64,000 bases of DNA from DSYU01 sp963827605 (GTDB lineage Bacteria > Chloroflexota > Anaerolineae > Anaerolineales > Anaerolineaceae). The notes beneath the pieces were generated by a model. That model was given only the letters and a program-made list of their open reading frames with translations, ran no database searches and had not been told where the DNA came from. Every line of letters begins with the position of its first letter. Position 1 is the stretch's first letter. The position numbers and the translations under genes were made by a program. Positions 35,874-44,569 of the stretch are shown here, piece after piece. The stretch is from assembly GCA_963827605.1 (NCBI GenBank), contig CAWHBK010000001.1, positions 124,001 to 188,000 of the forward strand, in the 5' to 3' direction.

Positions 35874-38222
35874 ATGGATAACCAACTGTGCAGTAAGCCC
35901 CCGCTTTTATCCAGCTCATCAAGAACCGGCGAGCGGGTATACACCGCCCGGGTCGCGCGGCTGCAAGCAAAACTCGCCGAATCGATGTTGACAAAGCAAG
36001 AAACATGGAAGCCCGAAAGCCTGGTGAATGACCCGGACGCGGCCCAGCTGCCGCTTTTATTGAGGAGAGCGGCTGCCACTGCCAGGGTTCTTCAAGAAAT
36101 GCCCGTGGAAATCGGCGAGGACGAATTGTTGGTTGGAAAAACGGCCCGTGGTGGAATCATCGTCCGCACTTCGCTGCCGGAATTCGCCACAACGGCGGAA
36201 AAGGAAAAAGCGCGTGCGGAAGGTTTCGCCATTGCCGGCGGGCTTTCGCATAAGACACCCGATTACCCTACACTGTTGGCGAGAGGTCTGCGAGGCATTT
36301 TGACTGACATCGCGGGCAAAAAAGCCGATATCGCCAGTCGGCCCAATTCTCCGGAAAAGACCGAGAAGCTGCTTTTTATGGAGGCGATGGAAATCGAATG
36401 CCAGGCGGTTATCCATCTGGCGCAACGCTATGCAGACCTGGCGGAACAACTGGCAATCACTGCCGGTCCTGAAAGAGCCGCGGAACTGCGCCAAATCGCA
36501 GCCATTTGTCGCCGCGTGCCCGAATACCCGGCACAAACTTTCCACGAAGCGCTCCAAAGTGTATGGATGGTTCATTATGCGTTCTTTTCCACCAATACCA
36601 ACCTGTCACTGGGGCGTTTTGATCAGTACTGCGGACCAGCACTGGAAAATGATCGGGCCTCAGGGAACTTGACCCTGGAAAGCGCGCAAGAACTGGTCGA
36701 CTGCCTGTGGGTCAAATTCAACGATCGGGCGCAAATCCTGCGCGAGAACTTTGCCGGCCGCCATCAAGATCACCTCTGGCAGGCAGGCTATCGCTGGCGA
36801 ACCATACTGGCCCAGGATGGAGAAGATGCCATCAATCACTTTGGCCAGAACCTGCTGCTCAGCGGGATTCGTCCCGACGGCAACGATGGCACAAACGCTT
36901 TGACCTGGCTGATGATCAACAGCATGGAGCGTTTTGCGTATACCAGTCCGGTGGTGACCGTTCGCCTGCATCGTGGGTCGCCGCCAGCGCTGCTGCGCCG
37001 GGTTGCCGAAGTGCTCAAAAACGGTGGCGGCATGCCTTTCATCGATAACGACGATGCCATCATTCCCGCCTACCAGAAACTGGGTATTCCAGCAGCAGAC
37101 GCGCGCGACTATTCCAACTCGAACTGCTGGGAAACGATGATCGCCGGAAAGTCAGATCAGGAGCTGATTCGCGGTTTCAACTTTCTGTTGATTTTGGAGT
37201 GGGTTCTGAACCGTGGGATGACTCGCTGCCGCAATGCCCAGGAAGGGGTCGACAGTGGTGACCCGCGGGAATTTGCTTCTTTTGCCGAAGTGATGGAAGC
37301 ATGGAAACGCCAGTTAGATGTGTACCTGGCAAAGTCGATTGACTATATCGGCAGCCGCTACAGCACCTGCGATCTCCAGCACTCCAACCATGGGCGCTAC
37401 GCCTACAATCCCCTACTCTCTGCTCTCACGCAAGACTGTATCGCAAAAGAACAGGACATCATCCGCGGTGGCGCCAGATATGCCATCTGGCATTGTATGG
37501 CGGAAGCGGTGCCCAACTGCATCGATGCGATGGCAGCCATCAAGCATATGGTGTTTGATGAAAAAATCGTGACGATGGACACGCTGCTGGATGCGTTAGC
37601 AAAGAACTGGCAGGGGTATGAGACCCTCCGCCAGCAGCTAATCGCTTGCGCGCCGAAGTACGCCAATGATCAGGCGTATGCGGATGACATCGGACGGGAA
37701 CTGCTCGGGTATTTCACCGAACGCGTCAGCGACCACGCGCAGCGCTATCCGGCGATCATTTTTCCCTGCGCGGTGGGCACGTTCTCGTGGTACACCTCGA
37801 TCGGTCGTGAGGTGAGTGCCTCCAGCGACGGGCGTTTTGCGCAGGATCCGATCACCCCCAATTTTTCTCCTGGCGTTGGCATGGACCTGGCCGGCCCCAC
37901 CGCGGCAATCCGCTCCTACTGCCGGATGAATGGTGCGGACCTGGCGGGCGGCGCGCCGTTGGATCTGCGCTTTGCCGGCAGCCATCTGCGCGGCGAAGCG
38001 GGTACAGAGCGGCTGGCAGCCTCTATTCAAGTGTTCGTTGCCCTTGGCGGCAATATGATGACTATCACGGTCACCGATGTTGAGGAACTGAAGCGTGCCA
38101 TGCTGGATCCCATGAACTATCGCGGACTGCGGGTGCGCATGGGCGGCTGGACGGCCTATTTTGTCGCCCTTAACCCTGAACAGCAGCGATTACATATTGC
38201 AAAAGTCGAGCACGGTTTTTGA
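35874..38222 (+). CDS. glycyl radical enzyme of unknown substrate
   Basis: A 782-residue member of the pyruvate formate-lyase/diol dehydratase superfamily. Family features: GRFDQYCGP (247-255) in the barrel, an active-site loop SNCWET with thiyl Cys C418 and candidate base E420, and a C-terminal radical loop VRMGGWTAYF with G758 as the expected radical site. Known dehydratases and lyases carry Gly-Cys-x-Glu and RVxGY/F; Asn-Cys-Trp-Glu and RMGGW differ from both, so the substrate is probably not glycerol, choline, isethionate or hydroxyproline. The Cys-x-Glu pair still argues for an eliminating (dehydratase or C-N/C-S lyase) reaction. It is oxygen-sensitive by nature and implies anaerobic life. 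GAGGAAAC precedes the start; the activase is encoded upstream. Confidence 0.9.
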   Translation: MDNQLCSKPPLLSSSSRTGERVYTARVARLQAKLAESMLTKQETWKPESLVNDPDAAQLPLLLRRAAATARVLQEMPVEIGEDELLVGKTARGGIIVRTSLPEFATTAEKEKARAEGFAIAGGLSHKTPDYPTLLARGLRGILTDIAGKKADIASRPNSPEKTEKLLFMEAMEIECQAVIHLAQRYADLAEQLAITAGPERAAELRQIAAICRRVPEYPAQTFHEALQSVWMVHYAFFSTNTNLSLGRFDQYCGPALENDRASGNLTLESAQELVDCLWVKFNDRAQILRENFAGRHQDHLWQAGYRWRTILAQDGEDAINHFGQNLLLSGIRPDGNDGTNALTWLMINSMERFAYTSPVVTVRLHRGSPPALLRRVAEVLKNGGGMPFIDNDDAIIPAYQKLGIPAADARDYSNSNCWETMIAGKSDQELIRGFNFLLILEWVLNRGMTRCRNAQEGVDSGDPREFASFAEVMEAWKRQLDVYLAKSIDYIGSRYSTCDLQHSNHGRYAYNPLLSALTQDCIAKEQDIIRGGARYAIWHCMAEAVPNCIDAMAAIKHMVFDEKIVTMDTLLDALAKNWQGYETLRQQLIACAPKYANDQAYADDIGRELLGYFTERVSDHAQRYPAIIFPCAVGTFSWYTSIGREVSASSDGRFAQDPITPNFSPGVGMDLAGPTAAIRSYCRMNGADLAGGAPLDLRFAGSHLRGEAGTERLAASIQVFVALGGNMMTITVTDVEELKRAMLDPMNYRGLRVRMGGWTAYFVALNPEQQRLHIAKVEHGF

Positions 38223-38231
38223 TTAGGCTTT

Positions 38232-39242
38232 TCACTCCTTGATAGGCGCCGATCGTAGCAACTCAATATCCGCAGCAACGTGCGCCAGTTCACCGGCACG
38301 CTGCTGTATGACGGCGACCAGCATCTCCGCTAGCGCATTTTGGTCTCGGCGGCTGTTGGCCAACATCTTCTCCACCCAGGCAACGGGTAGGGCGGAAGCA
38401 CCGCGCAGCGCCCCAGCCAGCGCGCCGCTCATGCTGGCGATGGTGTCTGCGTCTCGACCGAAGTTCGCTCCATAGAGAATTGCCCGGCGCGGGTCGCCGT
38501 CCGCCAGGAAAAACAAGGCCAGGGCTACCGGGACCGTCTCGCGCGCATCGGGCATAGCGATGCCGGGCAGGAGACGTTCGGCATAAAAGCACTCGCGGAA
38601 GGCGGTATATTCGCCTGTCTTCTGGGCCAACGCCAGAATGGAGCCAATGAAGTCACGCATCACCCTCGCGCTGCGGGATGGCAGGTAATCGATCGACGCC
38701 CGTACAACGCTCTCGACTGTAGCGTCCGGGCGGAAGGCTTCAGCGACCGCGGCGGCCATGCCACATGCCCCGTCGCGGGCGTAGTTATGGTGGATCAGCC
38801 CGGCTACCTCGTAGGTTTCCAGCGCCGCCTGGCGCGGATTGCCAGCATTGATGATGCCCATCGGCGAAATACACATGGCCGAGCTGCTGGAAACCATGCT
38901 ACCCAGCCCTGCCTCGCGGGGCGCGATTCCTTCGGCGCGTACCCGCCAGAAGCTGTTCGCCACCGGAGTCCAGAACATACCTTTGATAAACAGGTTTTCC
39001 TGCGCAAGCCAGGCGTCAGCCCAGGCATCAGCGGTCGGGTGGCCCTGTGCGGCGAAAATGGCGTCACACAAGATTTGCTTGAGGGCCGAGTCATCCGTAC
39101 CCGCGCCGGAAAAATCGGTGATCTCACCGAAGCGTTCGGCGATCTCCTGGTAAGTTTTATTTTCGGAAGGCGCGCCCATCGCATCGCCAATTTCCGCTGC
39201 CAGCAGGCAGCCCAGTACTTTATCGAAGAGGAGAGATATCAT
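38232..39242 (-). CDS. ADP-ribosylglycohydrolase family protein
   Basis: A 336-residue all-helical hydrolase of the ADP-ribosylglycohydrolase (DraG/ARH) family. Metal-binding signatures are GDAMGAP (19-25), GTDDS (48-52) and NFGRDADTIASMSGA (260-274). These enzymes remove ADP-ribose from proteins or small molecules, and some members act on other N- or O-glycosides. It is convergent with the glycyl radical enzyme gene (nine bases between stops), and divergent from the 39.4-kb operon whose promoter and operator lie in the shared 205-base gap. Several homologues occur in sugar operons, where the substrate is unknown; a nucleosidase-like role on a glycosylated metabolite is possible here. Confidence 0.88.
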   Translation of the reverse strand: MISLLFDKVLGCLLAAEIGDAMGAPSENKTYQEIAERFGEITDFSGAGTDDSALKQILCDAIFAAQGHPTADAWADAWLAQENLFIKGMFWTPVANSFWRVRAEGIAPREAGLGSMVSSSSAMCISPMGIINAGNPRQAALETYEVAGLIHHNYARDGACGMAAAVAEAFRPDATVESVVRASIDYLPSRSARVMRDFIGSILALAQKTGEYTAFRECFYAERLLPGIAMPDARETVPVALALFFLADGDPRRAILYGANFGRDADTIASMSGALAGALRGASALPVAWVEKMLANSRRDQNALAEMLVAVIQQRAGELAHVAADIELLRSAPIKE

Positions 39243-39361
39243 TTTTATAAAACCTTTTGGAAATTTTTACTTAGGCCTTCTCCATCCATAAATTATAGCA
39301 ATATCATCAATTTAATGTGCCAAGGCCAGAAACTCGATGATCTAGGATGATTGATACCTGC

Positions 39362-39390
39362 TTGACAAACCACGAGAAGCGATCTATAAT
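39362..39390 (+). promoter_or_regulatory. consensus sigma70 promoter of the mutarotase/GH127/importer C operon
   Basis: TTGACA (39362-39367), exactly 17 bp, TATAAT (39385-39390): a perfect consensus promoter. The last base of the -10 is the first base of the triple operator, so transcription would be strong when the repressor is off and tightly closed when it is on. The first gene starts 58 bases after the -10. Confidence 0.85.
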
Positions 39391-39427
39391 CTAAACGATT
39401 AGCTAAACGTTTAGCTAATCGTTTAGA
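39390..39427. promoter_or_regulatory. triple LacI-type operator, 38-bp perfect palindrome
   Basis: A perfect 38-bp palindrome made of three 12-base boxes: CTAAACGATTAG (39391-39402), CTAAACGTTTAG (39403-39414) and CTAATCGTTTAG (39415-39426). The outer boxes are mirror images of each other and the central box is itself palindromic. Box centres are 12 bp apart, as in the two-box operators at 7125 and 16868. It overlaps the -10 and the start site. The LacI protein at 47166-48203, encoded in the same operon, is the best candidate to bind it. Confidence 0.85.
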
Positions 39428-39447
39428 CGGTTCCTCGTTTTTCCACA

Positions 39448-40518
39448 ATGGAATATATGGGCATGGAATGGATCCGAACGAAAATCGGTGAATTGGATGC
39501 TTTTCGCCTGACCCAAATGGATTGGGAAATTCAGGTTCTACCCGGGTTGGGCGGAAAGATCGCCTCCATCCGCAACCAGGGACGTGAGCTTTTGGCCAAA
39601 AATCCGCGCAAGGCTTACACCCTGGCTCGTTACGCCGCCCCCTATGCCGAATTCGATGCGAGCGGGTTCGATGAATGTTTTCCAACGATTGGCCCCTGCC
39701 CCTATCCGGATTATCCGTGGGCGGGGATTGAAATGCCCGATCATGGCGAGCTTTGGTCACTGCCCTGGTTGTGCCAGGCTGCTGGAAACCAGCTTCGGCT
39801 TGAGACCAGCGGCATCCACATCCCATATCACTTCACAAAGACCATTTCGATCACGGAAGGTGGAGACATCCGTTTTCAATATCGTGTCTCCAACCCAACG
39901 CCGTTCTCGTTCCGCTTTCTCTGGTCCGCCCATCCTCTTTTCGCACCACAACCCGGAATGCGGATCGTGCTGCCTGCCGAAACTCGGGTACTGGTCGATT
40001 GGTCGAAAAATGATCGTCTGGGAAAAATCTGGCAAGAACACCCCTGGCCTCTCACCCAGGATAACAATCACAACCCGGTCGACTTGGGGTTAGTTTTGGG
40101 ATCCGAGGCAGGCCTGGTAGATAAGCTTTACACCACACACCTCAGCGAAGGGTGGTGCGCGTTATATAACCCGCAAGATGGCAGGTATACTGCTTTTGTT
40201 TTTTCAACCCTGCAGATCCCATATGTGGGTCTCTCTATAAACCTGGGAGGTTGGCCCGTCGATGCGCCAGGATATTACAACCTTGGTCTGGAACCTTGCA
40301 GCGGTTTTCCTGACCGCCTGGATCAGGCAATCCATCGTGGGGATTGTCCCACGATCGCCCCTTTTGCATCATTGGAATGGGAGATGGAATTACATGCCGG
40401 AAAAACGGATCATGAAGCCGGTTTGAGATCGACGCTTAGCCATATGGCTCGATCTTTTTCACCGGGCTTCCTCAAATCAACTTTTCTCACTCACAGGAGT
40501 CGCACCGTTGATGATTGA
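39448..40518 (+). CDS. galactose-mutarotase-like protein
   Basis: A 356-residue all-beta protein resembling the aldose 1-epimerase superfamily. Typical parts: EIQVLPGLGGKIASI with the opening strand, GFDECFPTIGPCPYPDYPW, DHGELWSLPW (His of the mutarotase pocket), FLWSAHPLFAP (second His) and NLGLEPCSGFPD (late Glu). These fit His/His/Glu acid-base residues of mutarotases. The start is uncertain: ATG 39448, 39457 and 39463 are in frame and none has a clear ribosome site. It is the first gene after the triple operator, and its stop overlaps the next start by 11 bases. A role in interconverting sugar anomers after hydrolysis by the GH127 enzyme is likely. Confidence 0.75.
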   Translation: MEYMGMEWIRTKIGELDAFRLTQMDWEIQVLPGLGGKIASIRNQGRELLAKNPRKAYTLARYAAPYAEFDASGFDECFPTIGPCPYPDYPWAGIEMPDHGELWSLPWLCQAAGNQLRLETSGIHIPYHFTKTISITEGGDIRFQYRVSNPTPFSFRFLWSAHPLFAPQPGMRIVLPAETRVLVDWSKNDRLGKIWQEHPWPLTQDNNHNPVDLGLVLGSEAGLVDKLYTTHLSEGWCALYNPQDGRYTAFVFSTLQIPYVGLSINLGGWPVDAPGYYNLGLEPCSGFPDRLDQAIHRGDCPTIAPFASLEWEMELHAGKTDHEAGLRSTLSHMARSFSPGFLKSTFLTHRSRTVDD

Positions 40519-41311
40519 CCTTTCTAACCTGGCCGGTCTCCCCCTTAAATTCGACCCTGAAACATTCGAGGTCATAACCAGGGAAATTCAATTTACCCGG
40601 GAACCCCGTTTTTTGGAGGAAATGAGAGTTGTTCTTCAGGATACCTCTCATCCTGTGACCGATGACATCCATTATTGGAATTTCAAAATGTCCAGTGCGG
40701 GAGAATTTAGCAGCCGGTTTCAGGAGCGCCATTTAACGTTTGGCCTGGTGCTCCTTCCACCGGGAAAGGTTGGCAAAGAATTCGTCAAGACGCATGGACA
40801 TTACCATTCAGCCATCCCCGGTAGTCAAATTGGATACCCCGAAGTATATACCCATTTCTACGGGACCCTTAATTTACTTTTACAGCGTCGCCGGAATCCG
40901 GAAGATACTCAACCCGATGATTGCGCACTTTTCCGAATGATCCCTGGCCAATCCATTACTATCCCGCCCGGATATGCGCATATTCTCATCAACCCATCTA
41001 ACCAACCCGGGCTCATGGCTGGTTTATATTCCCTGGATTCGATCCACAATTATGCTCCCATAAAACGCATGGCTGGTGCTGCATATTATGTCATTCATCT
41101 GGATGGGCAGACACACTACGAACCCAATCCCGCCTATACCAACCTGCCTCCCTTGCGCATCCTGACCAACCTGGAAGGCACCCCTTTTGAGCCACCTGAT
41201 CAGCAGATGCCATTATGGCAGTCTTTTATTACCGACCCGGATCGCTATGCTTTTTTATACGATCCAAACCTCGCCAAATCGCGATTTGCCGCCGAGGATC
41301 TGCGCTTATGA
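40508..41311 (+). CDS. cupin-type glucose-6-phosphate isomerase
   Basis: A 267-residue cupin of the archaeal-type phosphoglucose isomerase family. The metal ligands are H96, H98 and H100 with E112 (THGHYH... YPEVY) and H158 (PPGYAHILINP). GKEFVKTHGHYH is the hallmark of the group, which interconverts aldose and ketose 6-phosphates. CAGGAG lies about 12 bases before the first ATG and nine before the tandem second ATG. Because the gene sits between a mutarotase-like and a GH127 gene, the natural substrate may be a different aldose (phosphate). The stop overlaps the GH127 start (ATGA). Confidence 0.88.
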   Translation: MMIDLSNLAGLPLKFDPETFEVITREIQFTREPRFLEEMRVVLQDTSHPVTDDIHYWNFKMSSAGEFSSRFQERHLTFGLVLLPPGKVGKEFVKTHGHYHSAIPGSQIGYPEVYTHFYGTLNLLLQRRRNPEDTQPDDCALFRMIPGQSITIPPGYAHILINPSNQPGLMAGLYSLDSIHNYAPIKRMAGAAYYVIHLDGQTHYEPNPAYTNLPPLRILTNLEGTPFEPPDQQMPLWQSFITDPDRYAFLYDPNLAKSRFAAEDLRL

Positions 41312-42963
41312 AGCTGACAAACCCCTCCCTATTATCCTTGCAAGGTGAGTTCCATAACCGTATCCATCGTTCAATCCAGCATCTTCAGACGCTGAACACT
41401 GACGAGATGCGCGCTGAATTTACGCACCCTACCGATTTCTGGCACTGGGGGGCCGACTATATGGGTCGCTGGATTGCAGCTCTGGGATTGTTGGGACACT
41501 ATACCCATCAGAATTACAGCGTATCCGCAGTGGTTGAGGAATTGATCCGCTTTCAAAATTCCGATGGAAGCTTTGGTACCTATACGAAGCCTCATGACTT
41601 TCAAGAATGGTTTGGTATGGGGCGCGGCCTGATCGGTTTGATCGAATATTATGAGGTGGATCCCAACCCAATAATCTTAGAGAGCGCCGCTCGCCTGGGA
41701 GAATATTACATTGGCAATTATCCTGATCTGGCTGAATGCATGTTCGAATGCTATTCAAATGGGCTGGAGGGCCTGGTCGGGTTAGCTCGCATCACCGCAG
41801 AACCCAAATTCCTCTCAGCGTCGCGCCGGGTCGCCGAGACCTCCGTTGTGTACCAGGGCATCCGCTACTCGGCTGAGGTTGCCGGCAATGGCCGCAGAAC
41901 CCCCTGCGCCGGCCAGGTGCACTGCCAGCTTGCTACCGCCAGGGGGCTGCTCGATCTCTACGAATTAACTGGAGAAGAACAATACCTGAACCCCGTAATC
42001 GAACTGCGTGAATATATTGCAAACGAATTATTATGGATTTCGGGTGGGATTGGTTTTTATTACTTCCGGCCAGAGGAAAACGAAACCTGCGCGGATGCCG
42101 ATTGGTTTCGCTTGAACCTTCAGCTCTGGCGCCTCACCGGCCAGGCGAAATTTATGCACCTGGCCGAGCGCATCTTGCTCAACCAGCTATATTTCAACCA
42201 GCTCGATAACGGCGCTTTTTGCTATTTACGCGGCTTACAGAATCGAGCCGGGGCAGCGTTTGACGCTTGCTGTTCGCACCACGGTCCGCGCGCATTTTAT
42301 GATGCTTTACGCTACACATATACATCCGGCCCCTCGACGTTATGGATAAACCTTTATATGCCTGGTAAAGCCCGGGTATTCATCGATGACCAGCCGGTTG
42401 ATTTACAAACGACGCTGAAGGCCCATACTGACCACATGCAGTTTTCTTTACAGATCGACCAGGCCCCCGATCACCCATTAAATATCTGCTGCCGAATCCC
42501 GGAATGGGCCGTTGGAGCAACGTTCCAGATCCAGGGCCAGGCAGTGGATTGCGCGCCAAAAGATGGGTATGTGTCGATCTCCAGAGTCTGGCGGACCGGT
42601 GACTGCCTAACGATACACTTTCCGTTCCATGTCACCGTCCATCAGGGAGAAGTTCTCGGGAAACATACCATTAATCCTGGTGTCATCGCAGTCTCCTATG
42701 GACCGCAATTATTCTGCCTAAACAACTCCTGGAACCCGCAGACCAGAGTTCACCTGGTGAAATTGAAATCGTCAACCGATCCTACCCGAGATTTTCTCGC
42801 CCGTTCTGCAGACCGGCTCGAAGCGCGCGGCGCGACCCCCGAAAGACCAGACGAAGCTTTAATTTTCTCCCCATTAGCACAAGTAAGCGGCACACCGAGT
42901 GGAACCGGCCGGATTCATACGGCCCGGTCGCCATATTACAAAGTTTGGATTCCCCGCTTATGA
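41308..42963 (+). CDS. GH127-related glycoside hydrolase
   Basis: A 551-residue (alpha/alpha)6-barrel enzyme related to GH127/DUF1680. The zinc set is present: E259 and C261 (ENETCADADW) and the Cys pair C321-C322 (DACCSHHG). The barrel covers about 1-380 and is followed by a beta domain (INLYMPG, CRIPEWA). It differs clearly from the GH127 proteins at 7188 and 9041, in which the residue run around the Cys pair is WCCHGT and SCCYWSG, so it probably has another specificity within the clan. Start ATG 41308 is set by the four-base overlap with the upstream stop; the frame opening at 41215 lies inside the isomerase gene. No signal peptide. Confidence 0.85.
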   Translation: MKLTNPSLLSLQGEFHNRIHRSIQHLQTLNTDEMRAEFTHPTDFWHWGADYMGRWIAALGLLGHYTHQNYSVSAVVEELIRFQNSDGSFGTYTKPHDFQEWFGMGRGLIGLIEYYEVDPNPIILESAARLGEYYIGNYPDLAECMFECYSNGLEGLVGLARITAEPKFLSASRRVAETSVVYQGIRYSAEVAGNGRRTPCAGQVHCQLATARGLLDLYELTGEEQYLNPVIELREYIANELLWISGGIGFYYFRPEENETCADADWFRLNLQLWRLTGQAKFMHLAERILLNQLYFNQLDNGAFCYLRGLQNRAGAAFDACCSHHGPRAFYDALRYTYTSGPSTLWINLYMPGKARVFIDDQPVDLQTTLKAHTDHMQFSLQIDQAPDHPLNICCRIPEWAVGATFQIQGQAVDCAPKDGYVSISRVWRTGDCLTIHFPFHVTVHQGEVLGKHTINPGVIAVSYGPQLFCLNNSWNPQTRVHLVKLKSSTDPTRDFLARSADRLEARGATPERPDEALIFSPLAQVSGTPSGTGRIHTARSPYYKVWIPRL

Positions 42964-43118
42964 CTATAAGCGCCACCTATTCGGATTTTTCCTGAAGGTA
43001 GAAGAGGAGGAAGCCATCAGAATATCGCTCGTACCTACGCATTCCCCCAATCGTTCAGACAATTCGCACATTGTCGTTCGTCCCATTCAAAAAGCATAAT
43101 TCGTTAAGGAGATCGAAA

Positions 43119-44474
43119 ATGGAAAAGAAGGGAAAAGATAATATGAGCACTCCCAGTATCAGCCGCCGGAAACTGCTCAGATTGTTGGGAACTGGTGTTG
43201 GTGCAGCCGTTCTGGCCGGCTGCGCTCCGAAGGTGGTAGAAACCGCGGCTCCAACTTCCGCACCACAGGTCGCACCGAAAGCTACCGAAGTTCCCAAACC
43301 CGTCAGTCTTAGCTACCAGAACCATTGGACCAAGGAAACCGACGCCCATTTCAAAGGGATGGAATGGCTCTATAAGGAATTCCAGGCCCAGAATCCTGGG
43401 ATCACTATCGAGAACATTCTCAATCCTGACAGCCAGGAATCATACAAAAAAATCACCGCGGACTGCGCAGCGGGTGACTGCCCGGATATCATCCACGGTC
43501 CTGGCCCCGAGATGTGGGATGCTGGCTACCTGCTCGATTTGAAACCATACATTGAAAAGGATGCGGCCTGGAAGGATCTCTTAATTGCCGATACACTTTT
43601 CACAACCGGTGAACATGTTTGGGGCGTATGCGGCGAGTTCTCCCCAATGCCAACCATCTGGAACATGCGCATCCTCGATAAAGCCGGAGTCAGTGCGATC
43701 CCAACTACCTGGGATGAACTGCTGAATGTTTGCGATAAGGTAAAAACTTCCGGCAAAACTCCTACATCCTGGACAGTTGGCGGCGGTCACCAATGGCATG
43801 ATATTATTGCAAGCCAGGAAGGCGGCCTGGAAGCCCTTGCCGACAACAAGTTTGACGCCCCGCAGATCAAAGAAGCCTTCGCTCGCCTGAAAGTCTTCAT
43901 TGACAAAAAATGGATTCCTGATAACGAAATGGAGATCACCTGGCAGCAGTCCGTTGCCCTCTTTGTCGCCGAGGAAACCGCTTTCTATCTAAACGGCGCC
44001 TGGACGCTAACCAATGAGATTCGCAGCCAGGGTGCAGCGCCTGATCTGAAGGATAACGTAAAGTTTGCACCATTCCCCGCGGTTGGACCCAGGGGTACAA
44101 CCGTTGAGCTTAAGAAAACCACTGCGATTGGCCTGGCCGCCAAAGTCGCAAACGATCCCGCCAAGCTGGACGCTGCTATCAAATTCCTGAAGTTCTGGTT
44201 TAGTCAGGAGGGTGCGAAACAATGGATCCTTTTAACCCAATCCCCAATGGGCGCGAAGGTTGACCTCAACAGCATCCAGGGTGTTGATCCTCTACTACAA
44301 GGCTTCCTGGGCACGAAAGACCAGGCCAAAGTGGCTTACGCCCTGCCGGGAACCAAGGCGATGATGGAACGCGGCTGGGATGACAGTTGGACTGGTTTAC
44401 AGACGCTGATGATGGGCAAGAGTGTCGATGATGCAATGGCCGCATTCATGACCGAAATGTCCAAATATAAATAA
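43119..44474 (+). CDS. sugar ABC importer C, substrate-binding lipoprotein
   Basis: A 451-residue solute-binding protein. The N-terminus carries SISRRKLLRLLG, a hydrophobic run and AVLAGC, a combined twin-Arg-like and lipobox signal, so Tat or Sec export with lipidation. A Pro/Thr-rich linker leads to the binding domain (VSLSYQNHWTKETDAHFKG). AAGGAG precedes ATG 43119; the earlier ATG 43071 is not supported. It follows the GH127 gene after 155 bases that show no promoter I trust, so it probably belongs to the operon started at 39.4 kb. The ligand is unknown; the associated enzymes suggest an arabinofuranose-type or amide-bearing glycoside. Confidence 0.92.
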   Translation: MEKKGKDNMSTPSISRRKLLRLLGTGVGAAVLAGCAPKVVETAAPTSAPQVAPKATEVPKPVSLSYQNHWTKETDAHFKGMEWLYKEFQAQNPGITIENILNPDSQESYKKITADCAAGDCPDIIHGPGPEMWDAGYLLDLKPYIEKDAAWKDLLIADTLFTTGEHVWGVCGEFSPMPTIWNMRILDKAGVSAIPTTWDELLNVCDKVKTSGKTPTSWTVGGGHQWHDIIASQEGGLEALADNKFDAPQIKEAFARLKVFIDKKWIPDNEMEITWQQSVALFVAEETAFYLNGAWTLTNEIRSQGAAPDLKDNVKFAPFPAVGPRGTTVELKKTTAIGLAAKVANDPAKLDAAIKFLKFWFSQEGAKQWILLTQSPMGAKVDLNSIQGVDPLLQGFLGTKDQAKVAYALPGTKAMMERGWDDSWTGLQTLMMGKSVDDAMAAFMTEMSKYK

Positions 44475-44512
44475 TCAAGCGGGAATACCAATCGATCTTT
44501 CAGCATACAATT

Positions 44513-44541
44513 GTGGCAGCCGGATAAATGCCGGCTGCCAC
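44513..44541 (+). terminator. hairpin between binding-protein and permease genes (importer C)
   Basis: An 11-bp perfect GC-rich inverted repeat (arms 44513-44523 and 44531-44541, seven-base loop) 38 bases after the binding-protein stop. No T-run follows, so it is better seen as a 3'-end stabiliser or processing site that raises binding-protein mRNA over permease mRNA. Confidence 0.6.
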
Positions 44542-44569
44542 CCCAAACCAGCTGGCTGAAGGTGAAAAT

